64,000 nucleotides of DNA from positions 62,001 through 126,000 of the forward strand of contig NZ_NEXX01000005.1 in the NCBI RefSeq assembly GCF_002174125.1, given 5' to 3'. Position 1 is the first letter of the stretch. Every line of letters starts with the position of its first letter. Made by a program: the position numbers and the translations under genes. Under the pieces are notes generated by a model, which had not been told where the DNA came from, made no database searches, and worked only from the letters and a program-made list of their open reading frames with translations. This DNA is from Acinetobacter populi. Lineage in GTDB: Bacteria; Pseudomonadota; Gammaproteobacteria; Pseudomonadales; Moraxellaceae. Positions 46,509 to 55,725 of the stretch are shown piece after piece.

Positions 46509-46531
46509 AATGTTCAGTAATTTAGAACAAT
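46509..46531. promoter_or_regulatory. Shared 23-bp operator, copy at the second CoA-transferase operon
   Basis: Inverted repeat AATGTTC-N9-GAACAAT containing a T-N11-A LysR core (TTC-N9-GAA). It ends 82 bp upstream of the CoA-transferase A start. It matches the hap operon copy (52687-52709) at 18 of 23 positions, with both arms identical. Confidence 0.75.
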
Positions 46532-46589
46532 CAATCACATTCAAACTGAGTATGATAAAAGGTGGAATTTAGTAAAAAGAGTCAAAGAC

Positions 46590-46949
46590 ATGGAAGCCCA
46601 AGTTCGTAAAATGGAAAAAAACCGATTTAATAGCTTAATTAATAAACAATATGATCATTTTGCTGCTATCTGTGATCAAAATTTACGTTACGTGCATACC
46701 AGCGGAGCAGTTGATGATTTGTCATCTTTTATGAACAAATTGCAGGCTGGTTATTATGATTATCAACAGATTGATTACGATATTGTTAATGTGATCGAAA
46801 TGCAGGATTGCATCATTGTGGTTGCCAATTTTCATGCCAATTTACTGGTCGATCAAAAACCTCGTACTTTACAAAATCGGGCACTATCAATCTGGAAGAA
46901 AGAGCAGGAACAACTGAAGTTAATGATCTATCAAGCGACTCCCTTTTAA
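46590..46949 (+). CDS. SnoaL/NTF2-like protein
   Basis: A 119-residue protein with the compact alpha+beta pattern of the NTF2/DUF4440 superfamily (ENRF.SLINKQYDHFAAIC-type opening, then YVHTSG, and alternating strands to the end). Such proteins can be isomerases, dehydratases or small-ligand binders. Divergent from the second CoA-transferase operon and downstream of the shared operator, so it may belong to the hydroquinone regulon. No specific activity can be assigned. Confidence 0.7.
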   Translation: MEAQVRKMEKNRFNSLINKQYDHFAAICDQNLRYVHTSGAVDDLSSFMNKLQAGYYDYQQIDYDIVNVIEMQDCIIVVANFHANLLVDQKPRTLQNRALSIWKKEQEQLKLMIYQATPF

Positions 46950-47135
46950 CGCCTAGGACTGTCAAGTTTAATGTGATATATCGTGCTGCAAATGCAGGAA
47001 TCTAGAGTATTCATGTCGATTTTTTCCTGCATATTCCCCATACAGGATACTCGCTTTACCAAACTGGATTTCTCAGAGTATGAAAAATCCAATTCTGGAG
47101 AATTTGACGACCCTGCTTAATGCCTGACATATGAC

Positions 47136-47163
47136 AAAAAGTTAGCGTGTTCTATACGCTAAC
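47136..47163 (-). terminator. Intrinsic terminator of the hap operon
   Basis: On the minus strand an 8-base GC-containing stem GTTAGCGT-N7-ACGCTAAC followed directly by TTTTT. The stem overlaps the stop codon of the ferredoxin gene. Classic rho-independent structure closing hapCDEFGH. Confidence 0.88.
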
Positions 47164-47494
47164 CTTTGAAAAAGACAACGCCTTCATTTATCTCGATCTG
47201 TATCGCAGTCAATGAATGTCCTTTACAAGGACCATCTACACATTCTCCGGTACGAATATCAAACATGGCGGAATGATGTGCACACATAATCAACTGGTTT
47301 TCATAAGTACTAAATATTCCAGGTTTGTAATCCAATTGAACTGAAAAATGCGGACAGACATTTTCATAGGCATAAAAGCCGTCCTGGCCTTTAATCACCA
47401 CAATACTTTTTTTCTGATCTTCCGGATGTTCTACCCGAAGGCAGATATTTTGCTGGAAATCTTTCTGCTCACAGAGTTGGATCGGAGTCACCAT
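47159..47494 (-). CDS. hapH: Rieske-type [2Fe-2S] ferredoxin
   Basis: A 111-residue Rieske ferredoxin with both ligand pairs, CPH (about residue 42) and CAHH (about 70). It lacks a membrane anchor and is cytoplasmic. It is the last gene of the operon and begins 2 bp after hapG. In the P. fluorescens ACB hap cluster a ferredoxin gene (hapH) holds this place. Its likely use is to reduce (reactivate) the iron of the ring-cleaving dioxygenases, as small ferredoxins do elsewhere. Confidence 0.82.
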   Translation of the reverse strand: MVTPIQLCEQKDFQQNICLRVEHPEDQKKSIVVIKGQDGFYAYENVCPHFSVQLDYKPGIFSTYENQLIMCAHHSAMFDIRTGECVDGPCKGHSLTAIQIEINEGVVFFKG

Positions 47495-47496
47495 CT

Positions 47497-48348
47497 TCAG
47501 CTCTCCGAAAGAACAAAATCATATTCTATTAAATAATAGTCCCGATCAAGACCATATAAGGTTTTACTTTGATCGTCAGGCTGTTTTAGTTGATGGCGAA
47601 CAATCAAACGATCTTTTACACCAAATACCGCATCATTTTCCAAATATTTATCATTTTCTAGAAAGATATGCGTCACCAATGATTGATAACCTTCAGCAAC
47701 AATCTTGAAATGAATATGGGCAGGTCGCCAGAATGTGCGTTTGGCATAGCTCAAAAGCTTCCCAACAGTACCATCTGACGGAATCTGATAACTAACAGGT
47801 AAAATAGACTTTATCGCATAAGCACCATTCCCTTGGCTGACAAATACGCCACGTAAATTATCGATTTGTTGTTCGGGATCTTGACCGGAATACATCCCAT
47901 TATCTGCGGTTTGCCAGACATCAACATATGCATTGGCAATGGCTTCACCTCGTAAATTACTAATTTTTCCTTTAATTAATAAAGGAATAGATAGTTCTTC
48001 ATCTTCCATCACAATACTATCGGCATACTGCCTTACAGGCATATTTTCAACAAAGAATGGGCCAAAAACGGTTGACGGCGTTTGTATTTCATTCTTTTGA
48101 TGATTAATTTCATCGACTAACATGGAAATACCTAACACATCAGAGAGCAAAATATATTCCTGCCGCTGTTCATGACAAAGCTGACCTGTCTGGGTTAAAA
48201 ACTGGATAGCCTGCAACCATTCAGTTTCTGTCAGTTGCACTTCCTGAACATAGTCGTGCAATTTTTGCACCAGTGTTGTGATTAAAGTGCGGTGACGTGC
48301 GTCAGAGATACATTGAAAGCTCTGAACTGCTTGTATTGTCACACTCAT
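47497..48348 (-). CDS. hapG: Hydroxyquinol 1,2-dioxygenase-like intradiol enzyme
   Basis: A 283-residue intradiol dioxygenase. The Fe(III) ligands are visible as Tyr in GMYSGQ, Tyr in PVSYQIP and His-x-His in RPAHIHFK. It is closer to hydroxyquinol than to catechol dioxygenases (short N-terminal helical domain, GPFFVENMP). Cleaves hydroxyquinol to maleylacetate. The start at 48348 has AAGGAATTT. An ATG 42 bp upstream is less likely. In hap/pnp clusters this enzyme sits beside the hydroquinone pathway and may handle hydroxyquinol formed in a side branch. Confidence 0.88.
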   Translation of the reverse strand: MSVTIQAVQSFQCISDARHRTLITTLVQKLHDYVQEVQLTETEWLQAIQFLTQTGQLCHEQRQEYILLSDVLGISMLVDEINHQKNEIQTPSTVFGPFFVENMPVRQYADSIVMEDEELSIPLLIKGKISNLRGEAIANAYVDVWQTADNGMYSGQDPEQQIDNLRGVFVSQGNGAYAIKSILPVSYQIPSDGTVGKLLSYAKRTFWRPAHIHFKIVAEGYQSLVTHIFLENDKYLENDAVFGVKDRLIVRHQLKQPDDQSKTLYGLDRDYYLIEYDFVLSES

Positions 48349-48430
48349 AATAAATTCCTTTTTCTGGTATGACTTAGCTATTCGTAGCAAATAAGGACTA
48401 CGATAGGGTATGTCTTTTCTTCATCACGGG

Positions 48431-49510
48431 CTATTTATCCTCAACGGGCGGCAATCCTTGATAAGCTTTGGATAAAAGATCTAATAACTCTTCATAGTCA
48501 TAATCACGAGGGTTGTAATAGGGATTGTCGCAAACAATGCGGGCAACTTCTGAAGGTCCTTGTTCTGGCAAACCAATATCTTTAAGTGCTAAAGGGATAT
48601 TTAAAGACTGATTTAAATGGTAGATAGCCAAACCAACGTGTTCACGATTACTTACCCCCAAAGCGTCTCCTAGACGATCCATAGCTTCAATATCTGCATT
48701 ACGGTTGTAATGTATTGAATATGCCAATGTAATCGCATGTGCCTGAGCATGTGGCAAGTCAAATGTACCGCCTAAGGTATGACAAATTTTATGGTGAATC
48801 GCCATACCAACTGAACCTAAGCAAATTCCGGCCAGCCAAGCCCCATATGTCGCCTGTTTACGGGCAGTTAAGTCATCAGGATTTTTAACAATCTGTGGTA
48901 ATGCCTGACTTAAAGATTTAACTGCCTCTATTGCCAGCATGCTAATAATAGGATTCTTGTCTTTTGCATATAAAGCCTCTATTGCATGCGCCATAGCATT
49001 CATACCTGAACTTGCAGAAATAGTCGCAGGTAGCGTTAAACTCAATTCTGGATCATAAATGACAACTTTTGGTAAAACCTTTAAATCTTTGCCTGTTGTT
49101 TTTATTTTATTCTCTGTCAGTCCATATACGGTTGTCATCTCACTGCCCGCATATGTTGTCGGAATTGCAACAATAGGGAGATCCGTTTTAAGCGCAATCG
49201 CTTTGGCCAAACCAATAGTCGAACCACCGCCCAATGCCAAACAACAATCTGCTTTTTTTTCAATCGCTACCTCAATTGCTTTATTTGCCACCTCTACAGG
49301 TACATGCATTACTGCTTTAGGATAAACGTCACATACCAAAGAACCGAGTTGCTGTGCCAGTTTCACCCCGTCCTCCTCTTGTTCTGGGGTAGTAATTACC
49401 AGAACAGAAGTAAAACCTTTTTCCTGCAAAATGGTTTTAATCCTGTTTGACTCACCAACACCAAAATACACCTCAATCGGCAAAGCAAAATAATGAAAAT
49501 CTTTTATCAT
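48431..49510 (-). CDS. hapF: Maleylacetate reductase
   Basis: A 359-residue NAD(P)H-dependent enzyme that reduces maleylacetate to 3-oxoadipate. It is an iron-alcohol-dehydrogenase-fold protein with the GGGSTIGLAKA nucleotide loop, the AIPTTYAGSEMT segment and HKICHTLGG with HAQAHA, all hallmarks of maleylacetate reductases. It overlaps the aldehyde dehydrogenase gene by 4 bp (ATGA). Its product feeds the second CoA-transferase and thiolase set. Confidence 0.93.
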   Translation of the reverse strand: MIKDFHYFALPIEVYFGVGESNRIKTILQEKGFTSVLVITTPEQEEDGVKLAQQLGSLVCDVYPKAVMHVPVEVANKAIEVAIEKKADCCLALGGGSTIGLAKAIALKTDLPIVAIPTTYAGSEMTTVYGLTENKIKTTGKDLKVLPKVVIYDPELSLTLPATISASSGMNAMAHAIEALYAKDKNPIISMLAIEAVKSLSQALPQIVKNPDDLTARKQATYGAWLAGICLGSVGMAIHHKICHTLGGTFDLPHAQAHAITLAYSIHYNRNADIEAMDRLGDALGVSNREHVGLAIYHLNQSLNIPLALKDIGLPEQGPSEVARIVCDNPYYNPRDYDYEELLDLLSKAYQGLPPVEDK

Positions 49511-51039
49511 GAGTCATCTCGTTTAAAATGCGGTGGAATTTGAGCATCAACATTTACCCATACCGATTTCACCTCGGTATAATCATGAATCGCTTCAAAG
49601 CCCATCTCACGGCCATACCCCGATTTACCCACACCACCAAAAGGACTTCCTGGACTGACACGCTTATAGCTATTAATCCAGCACATTCCAGCTTTAATTT
49701 TTTTGGCAAAACTATGCGCTCTTTGCAAATTATTGGTCCATAAACCACTTCCCAGACCATATTCTGTATTATTCGCAATTTGTAATGCTTCCTTGTCATC
49801 TTTAAAACGTAAAACCGTCACAAAAGGTCCGAAGACTTCTTCTTGAGCAACTCGATCATCAGATTTGGCTTCAACAATAGTAGGTAAAACGTAATAACCA
49901 TGTTTCAGGCTATCGTCATTTGGTACAATACCGCCTGTTAGCACTTTACCGCCTTGTTCTAGCGCAATTTTGGCATAAGATAAAACTTTATCCCGATGGG
50001 CCTGTGATGTTAATGGGCCCATTTCAGTATCAGGATCCAATGGATCACCTAAACGTATACTTTTTGCTAAATCAATAAACTTTTCTAAAAACTGATCTGC
50101 AATACTTTCATGTAAAACTAGACGAGATCCTGCAATACAGGCCTGTCCTTGATTATGAAAAATTGCCCATGCAGCACCATTTACCGCAGCCTCGATGTTG
50201 GCATCTTCAAAAACGATATTAGCCCCCTTCCCGCCAAGCTCCAGTTGTACTCGCTTTAAATTACCCGAAGATGCATTAACAATATTTCGTCCAGTCTGTG
50301 TGGAGCCAGTAAATGAAATCTTACCAATATCAGGGTGATCAGCCATGCGCTGGCCTGCCGTATGTCCATATCCCGGAACAATATTTACTACACCATCAGG
50401 AAAGCCAGCCTGTTTAATCAACTCAGCTATTTTTAAGGTTGATAGTGGTGTAATTTCTGAAGGCTTCATCACCACAACATTCCCTGCTGCCAATGCGGGA
50501 CCAAGTTTCCAGCTGGTAAACATTAACGGAAAGTTCCACGGTACAATTTGACCGACAATACCAATGGGTTCACGCAGAACATAGTTCAAAAAACCTTGTT
50601 CCACCGGGACCACACTACCTTCAATCTTATCTGCAATACCGCCAAAATAACGAAAACAGGCTGCTGTACGTGGCACATCCAGACGACGTGAATCGCGTAT
50701 TGGATGTCCTGTATCCAATGATTCCAGATATGCTAATTCTTCTAGATTTTCTTCAATTAAATCAGCTAACTTAAGCAATAATCTCCCTCGTTCTGCTGCT
50801 GAAGTTTCTAGCCATTTGGGTAATGCATTTTGTGCTGCAATGACTGCCACATCTACATCTTCTGCTTCTGCTGCGGCAATTTTGGTAATAATTTGACCAT
50901 TGGCAGGATTCAAAACATCTATCGTCCCACCATTAATTGCTGGAACAAATTTTCCATTGATAAATAACTGTGTGTTAATATTCATGCCTGCTATATTTTC
51001 AGCTGCAAGATTTTCTTTAAAATTTATGTGAGTATTCAT
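49507..51039 (-). CDS. hapE: 4-Hydroxymuconic semialdehyde dehydrogenase
   Basis: A 510-residue NAD-dependent aldehyde dehydrogenase. The Glu lies in ELGGKGAN, the catalytic Cys in NQGQACIAGSR, and the ending is SPFGGVGKSGYGREMG. By family alone it could be a betaine-aldehyde-like enzyme. The place between the HQ dioxygenase subunits and maleylacetate reductase points to oxidation of 4-hydroxymuconic semialdehyde to maleylacetate, as HapE/PnpE do. The ATG at 51039 has AAGG 7 nt upstream. An internal Met at residue 19 is the alternative. Confidence 0.87.
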   Translation of the reverse strand: MNTHINFKENLAAENIAGMNINTQLFINGKFVPAINGGTIDVLNPANGQIITKIAAAEAEDVDVAVIAAQNALPKWLETSAAERGRLLLKLADLIEENLEELAYLESLDTGHPIRDSRRLDVPRTAACFRYFGGIADKIEGSVVPVEQGFLNYVLREPIGIVGQIVPWNFPLMFTSWKLGPALAAGNVVVMKPSEITPLSTLKIAELIKQAGFPDGVVNIVPGYGHTAGQRMADHPDIGKISFTGSTQTGRNIVNASSGNLKRVQLELGGKGANIVFEDANIEAAVNGAAWAIFHNQGQACIAGSRLVLHESIADQFLEKFIDLAKSIRLGDPLDPDTEMGPLTSQAHRDKVLSYAKIALEQGGKVLTGGIVPNDDSLKHGYYVLPTIVEAKSDDRVAQEEVFGPFVTVLRFKDDKEALQIANNTEYGLGSGLWTNNLQRAHSFAKKIKAGMCWINSYKRVSPGSPFGGVGKSGYGREMGFEAIHDYTEVKSVWVNVDAQIPPHFKRDDS

Positions 51040-51093
51040 TATTGAACCTTAATGTTTTTAAGACTGACCAAACGATCAGCCTCTATTGATATT

Positions 51094-52098
51094 TTAAAAA
51101 TTTACTGGATAAGGTGGTAACTCACCTGAAGCATATTTCTCTGGTAAATCTGGCGTGGCATTTTCCCAAACCAAAAGTAAAGAACGCTTAGTTGAGTAGC
51201 CCTGATGACGAATATTTGCAGGCATTGCACATATATCACCTGGTTTCATAATAATTCTAGCTAATGGGCTACCATCATTCTTATCTGAAATATCCCAAGT
51301 AATTTCATCCGAGAACTGTAAAAACCATTCAACCCGGTCATTACCATGAATAATAGGTAAGATATATTCTTCAGTGGTCGGGCAAAATAAACTTTCTTTA
51401 CAAACTGACGTCACCGAGGGATTCCAAGTTACATCGGATCGAGACATATATTTAAAAACATTAAATGCACTCAATTCTCCCTCAAATCCACGCTCACAAT
51501 GCACAAGGGGTTCATCTTGAGGAACATCATGGAAATGGCGATTAACGGGCAAATCATCTCTTAAAGGGGAATCTCCATTCAAACCTGGCATACGCTTTGT
51601 AGAAATACGATAGCGATCAATAGCATCAACATTACTACCGTTTTTACGACCAAACGCACTACCAGTTTCTTCAGGTGCTGCAAAAGGATCAAAACCTTCA
51701 TTCACCCAATCATGTAAAATGGCTTTGAACGTTGCCATAATTTTAGGTGTTTCAAAATTCTCAACATAATCGACACCCGCTGCACTCAGTACACCATTAA
51801 ACGTTCCGGCGTACATGTCCACGCTACCATAATGATTTTGCGTACCAATTACATGATCAAAGTTAACCCAGCCATAGAAAAAACCCCATGCAACATCACG
51901 CATAATTGCACGTAAGAATGCATCTACGGACATTAAATGTGAGTGTTCTTGCCCTTTTGCAGTCCATGTGATTTTCGCAAAGTATTCATCGCGAGAAAAA
52001 AGGAAATTACCTAATTTAAAACCTTTGTAACCAGTTAAAGCATTTTCATCAAAAACTTCAACTAGTTCACTTGCAAAATTTTTATTCAAAGAGTTCAT
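51094..52098 (-). CDS. hapD: Hydroquinone 1,2-dioxygenase large subunit
   Basis: A 334-residue cupin-like protein matching the large (about 38 kDa) subunit of type II, Fe(II)-dependent hydroquinone dioxygenase (HapD/PnpD). It contains HxH-type and Glu metal-ligand candidates (VHCERGFEG, VNRHFHD) and a C-terminal cupin half (IIMKPGDICAMPANIRHQG). It cleaves hydroquinone to 4-hydroxymuconic semialdehyde together with HapC, whose gene ends 13 bp upstream. Strong AGGAG site. I recognise it by length, partner gene and operon order more than by a single motif. Confidence 0.83.
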   Translation of the reverse strand: MNSLNKNFASELVEVFDENALTGYKGFKLGNFLFSRDEYFAKITWTAKGQEHSHLMSVDAFLRAIMRDVAWGFFYGWVNFDHVIGTQNHYGSVDMYAGTFNGVLSAAGVDYVENFETPKIMATFKAILHDWVNEGFDPFAAPEETGSAFGRKNGSNVDAIDRYRISTKRMPGLNGDSPLRDDLPVNRHFHDVPQDEPLVHCERGFEGELSAFNVFKYMSRSDVTWNPSVTSVCKESLFCPTTEEYILPIIHGNDRVEWFLQFSDEITWDISDKNDGSPLARIIMKPGDICAMPANIRHQGYSTKRSLLLVWENATPDLPEKYASGELPPYPVNF

Positions 52099-52111
52099 CC
52101 TTTATCTCCTA

Positions 52112-52603
52112 TTATTTCAAGCAAATTTCGTCCCACTTTTCTAAAGAAAGTGGACCATGGATCGTTTGTAAAAGAAGTGTTGTGGGTTTCTGGCTATCAA
52201 ATCTATATGCGGTTCCGGCTGGTAAAATAGCTTGATGTCCCTCTTTTAAAACCACATATCCCATAGGTTGTCCATTTGGCTCAGATCCAGCCAATTGAGT
52301 TCCTTCTATTTGTATATCGACACTTTCATTTAATTTTAAAAAGTCAACTCGTACTTCACCATCCATTGAAATAACAAATTCGTCATGTGAGCAAGTAAAC
52401 CAACTTGATGTCCCTTCTGCTCTAATCGTCTCAATTACGAATTTTTGATTAATCCCTACAATCGTTTTATCATAGGGCTTTGCGTTTTTGGCAACTTCAA
52501 AAATATTAGAAAATACATAGTTTGAAGCTTTACCTTGTATAAGCTGGATATTTCCTTTTTCGTAGTTATCCAAACTTCCAAATTTGGTTGTATAAGTATT
52601 CAT
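52112..52603 (-). CDS. hapC: Hydroquinone 1,2-dioxygenase small subunit
   Basis: A 163-residue cupin-fold protein, the expected size of the 18-kDa HapC/PnpC subunit. Features are CSHDEFVISMDGEVRVDF (first cupin motif) and LKEGHQAILPAGTAYRF (second). The start at 52603 is supported by GCAGGA. An in-frame ATG at 52627 would put that site inside the gene. First gene of hapCDEFGH. A 23-bp operator lies 84 bp upstream. Confidence 0.83.
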   Translation of the reverse strand: MNTYTTKFGSLDNYEKGNIQLIQGKASNYVFSNIFEVAKNAKPYDKTIVGINQKFVIETIRAEGTSSWFTCSHDEFVISMDGEVRVDFLKLNESVDIQIEGTQLAGSEPNGQPMGYVVLKEGHQAILPAGTAYRFDSQKPTTLLLQTIHGPLSLEKWDEICLK

Positions 52604-52686
52604 TACTTTTTTCCTGCGAGTCTCCATGACATGTTTAGAAATTAAGTCAAACCTAAAAACTTAGCAATGGTTATTTTAACGACAAC

Positions 52687-52709
52687 AATGTTCGTTATTT
52701 GCGAACAAT
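52687..52709. promoter_or_regulatory. Shared 23-bp operator, copy at the hap operon
   Basis: Inverted repeat AATGTTC-N9-GAACAAT (inner TTCG...CGAA). It is placed 84 bp before the hapC ATG, almost the same distance as at the second CoA-transferase operon (82 bp). The T-N11-A core indicates a LysR-type regulator. Confidence 0.78.
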
Positions 52710-52986
52710 ATTTTTTATTATAAAATTCACAATAATAAAATATTAAAAACCACCTAAAAATATATTTAACACCTTAAATTTAAAATATAAAAACAACAAG
52801 CTTTAAATATATAAGATACTAATAATTATTAAATTATTTTTTACCAACATTTAATATTTAATATTTATGAAATCAAAAAATATTTAACACCATAGATTAA
52901 TAGCAATTATTAAGATATTATTTTTCTCATTTTTTACCTGCTTGACATGCTTATTTTATTCTTTAATTATGAATACTCGCATCATG

Positions 52987-53009
52987 ATTGAAGCAGATAT
53001 GCGAACAAT
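52987..53009. promoter_or_regulatory. Half-operator at the porin-MFS operon
   Basis: Right half identical to the hap operator (GCGAACAAT at 53001-53009), with a poorly matching left half. It lies 45 bp upstream of the porin start. Close to where a LysR activation subsite or promoter element would lie. Confidence 0.5.
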
Positions 53010-53053
53010 ATTAATAATTAGCTAATGGACAAGGTAGTCCAGTTGAGAACGAT

Positions 53054-54409
53054 ATGAAACATACTCTATTGACATTAGGTGTAATTGCAGCACCATTTTT
53101 ACTTTATGGCGTCCCTTCGTATGCGGATGAAAATCTGGCCCAAGGTTGGCTTTTTCATTCTGATGCTACCAAAGGTGAAAATATCACGATTACAGGTTGG
53201 GCACAGGCAAGCGTTGCTGACAGTAATCATGGCAAACAATTGGCACCAGCCACGGTATTTAGACATTCAGATGGCTTTACTCTCGATCAAATGGGAATTA
53301 TGGTCGAAAAAAAAATCAAGAGTAATTTAATTAGCCGTGTGGGCCCAATTCCAGTTGAAATGCCGAAAGATTTCGATTGGGGCTTTAATATTACAGCGAT
53401 GTATGGTGCGGATAACTTTTTTTTTCGAACGTATGGTTTAGATGATGATTGGTCGATTAATAAATTAGGTAATTTTGACCGTACGGATTATTACACAACC
53501 TTAACACAAGCCTACTTAGACTTTTATCTGCCTTATTTCAATGGAAGTAATTTGACAATTGGTTTATTTCATTCACCGCTTGGTCATGAAATAGGTTTTG
53601 CACTACCTAGTCCTGCACCAGCTAACTTTTATACACATACCTATAGTTTTGTACATGGACCAGCAAAACATACAGGTGTGCTATGGAGTAGCCATCTCCT
53701 AAATAATCCCACTACGTCAAAACTTTCCTATGAACTGGGCTTGGTTCGTGGATATAACAATTGGCAGGACATCCATAACAATTGGAGTTTAATTGCCAAC
53801 TTACGTTGGCGCAGTGCAGATTTTAAAACATGGGTAGATTTTGAGAATATTTATGGAAATAGTACAGATGATTCTGTTACCAGTTGTCTATGTGGATCAC
53901 CAATCCCAACCAGTTCTGCACTTGCCAGTGATAGTTCCTTAAAACGTTTTCAATCTTATTTAACTATTTCACACGATATTGATGAGAAAAATAGTTTAGC
54001 CATGGAAGCGTCTTATGGCTACCAAGAGAAGTCGTTATTTGCAGATATACTCAATCAAATACCAAGTACTTCTCTCTCAAATGGAGGTGTAGATGCCTCA
54101 TGGTCAGGCGTAAATTTAAGTTATAAGCATAAATTCAACACCCAACTTAGTACCTCTTTACGAGGAGAATATTTTGACACCGATGGCGTAAACGTAATGT
54201 TGCCTTATGCCGGCAAATACAAAGCCTTAACCAGCAATATTGCTTGGTCACCTGTTCCATATTTACGTTTACGTCCAGAAATTCGTTATGACTGGTATAC
54301 AGGAAAAGCCAAACCATTTGGTGCGGATAAAGATACCCCACCTCCTTTAACTCAAGGCCAATATGACAATCAATTTAGTTATTCAGTTGATTTGACCTTC
54401 TTTTTTTAA
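53054..54409 (+). CDS. Outer-membrane beta-barrel porin, OmpL-like (BBP2)
   Basis: 451 residues with a signal peptide (to about residue 24, cleaved after SYA) and alternating beta strands ending in SVDLTFFF, a classic C-terminal aromatic for barrel insertion. The sequence style (ITGWAQASV near the start, TQAYLDFYLP, FHSPLGHEIG) matches the putative beta-barrel porin-2 family. First gene of a four-gene operon with a transporter and two enzymes, so it probably lets the substrate through the outer membrane. Confidence 0.8.
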   Translation: MKHTLLTLGVIAAPFLLYGVPSYADENLAQGWLFHSDATKGENITITGWAQASVADSNHGKQLAPATVFRHSDGFTLDQMGIMVEKKIKSNLISRVGPIPVEMPKDFDWGFNITAMYGADNFFFRTYGLDDDWSINKLGNFDRTDYYTTLTQAYLDFYLPYFNGSNLTIGLFHSPLGHEIGFALPSPAPANFYTHTYSFVHGPAKHTGVLWSSHLLNNPTTSKLSYELGLVRGYNNWQDIHNNWSLIANLRWRSADFKTWVDFENIYGNSTDDSVTSCLCGSPIPTSSALASDSSLKRFQSYLTISHDIDEKNSLAMEASYGYQEKSLFADILNQIPSTSLSNGGVDASWSGVNLSYKHKFNTQLSTSLRGEYFDTDGVNVMLPYAGKYKALTSNIAWSPVPYLRLRPEIRYDWYTGKAKPFGADKDTPPPLTQGQYDNQFSYSVDLTFFF

Positions 54410-54435
54410 TCATGGATGAATCGGAAGAAATTAAT

Positions 54436-55725
54436 ATGAAACCACAGCAATGGGATACAAAATATGAATGGAAAGCGGTACTCCTCCTTTCATTAGGATT
54501 TGGTTTAGTCGGATTGGATCGATGGATTATTGCACCATTACTGCCATCAATTATGAGAGATCTTGACTTAAATTATACCGATATAGGTTTGATTTTTGGT
54601 GCATTAGGAATAACGTGGGGAATTTTTGCAATCCTAGCGGGAAATCTATCTGACCGTATTGGCCATCGAAAAATACTCATTCCATCTCTCATTATTTTTT
54701 CAATTGCATCTGGATTTTCCGGTACTGCGACTGGACTGATCAGCTTAATTTTTATAAGAGCCATTATGGGAGTATCTGAAGGTGCATTTTGTCCTACCAG
54801 TTTCGCCGCTACTGCAATAGCAGCAAAACCTTCACGTCGTGGGAGTCTGCAAGGCCTTCAGCAAAGTGGATTTGCCTTGTTGGGATTAGGCTTAGGTCCT
54901 ATTATTGCGACACAATTACTTCTGGTTGTTCCATCATGGCGCGAAGTGTTTTGGGTGGTTGCCATTCCAGGATTAATTTTAGCAGCCTTTATGTACTTCA
55001 TTATTAAAGAACCACAAGATACTCAAGGTGGGCAAGTTCTCTCAAATCATAATGAGATCAGTCATCAGAAAGAAAAGATACATTGGGGACAATTGCTTAG
55101 AACCAGAAACATATTGCTTAGCATGCTGGGTTTATTTTGTACCATGTCATGTGTTTTTGTAATTAGTGCCATGGTGCCACTTTATTTAGAAAACTATTTG
55201 AAATTAAATTCTCAAAGTATGGGAATCGTTGTATCAGCAATTGGTTTTGGTGGTTTTCTAGGTCAATTTTTACTCCCCACAATTTCTGATTGGATTGGTC
55301 GAAAAAAAGCTTCTTTTCTTGGCTTTCTAGGATCAACGATCTTTATTTATTTTTTCGCAAATTCAACTGCTGAAGTATCCACATTATTCATCTATTTATT
55401 CATTCTTTCATTCTTTAGCTTAGGATTAATAGCCTTACTGAGTGGTCCTATTGCCGCAGAATCCGCTCCGATTGGTCTAGTCGCCTCTTCTATTGGACTC
55501 GTTGTTGGAGCTGGAGAAATTTTTGGTGGAGGCGTAGCACCTTTCATATCAGGTTTAATTGCCGAAAATTACGGTATTCAAAATATTTTTTATTTAAGTC
55601 TGATTGGGACAATGACAGGGATGGTTATTAGTTTATTTATTAAAGAAACGGCGCCTCGACTAATACAAAAACATTTTTTAAACAATTCGGTACATAAAGT
55701 TAAAACTTCAGGAAGCAGCAAATGA
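54436..55725 (+). CDS. MFS transporter for an aromatic-type substrate
   Basis: 429 residues and 12 predicted helices. It has an MFS signature loop GNLSDRIGHRKI after helix 2 and a DRW motif in helix 1 (VGLDRWIIAPLLP), like anion:cation or aromatic acid symporters. I start it at 54436, where GGAAG precedes the ATG. The earlier ATG at 54412 has no ribosome site. It overlaps the hydrolase gene by 4 bp. The substrate is probably the compound processed by the next two enzymes. Confidence 0.85.
   Translation: MKPQQWDTKYEWKAVLLLSLGFGLVGLDRWIIAPLLPSIMRDLDLNYTDIGLIFGALGITWGIFAILAGNLSDRIGHRKILIPSLIIFSIASGFSGTATGLISLIFIRAIMGVSEGAFCPTSFAATAIAAKPSRRGSLQGLQQSGFALLGLGLGPIIATQLLLVVPSWREVFWVVAIPGLILAAFMYFIIKEPQDTQGGQVLSNHNEISHQKEKIHWGQLLRTRNILLSMLGLFCTMSCVFVISAMVPLYLENYLKLNSQSMGIVVSAIGFGGFLGQFLLPTISDWIGRKKASFLGFLGSTIFIYFFANSTAEVSTLFIYLFILSFFSLGLIALLSGPIAAESAPIGLVASSIGLVVGAGEIFGGGVAPFISGLIAENYGIQNIFYLSLIGTMTGMVISLFIKETAPRLIQKHFLNNSVHKVKTSGSSK

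Larger units (their letters stand above)
52604..53053. other. Divergent control region of the hap and porin-MFS operons
   Basis: 450 bp, extremely AT-rich in the middle. It carries the full 23-bp operator near hapC (52687-52709) and a half-copy with the same GCGAACAAT arm near the porin gene (52987-53009). No coding frame is seen. Confidence 0.75.
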
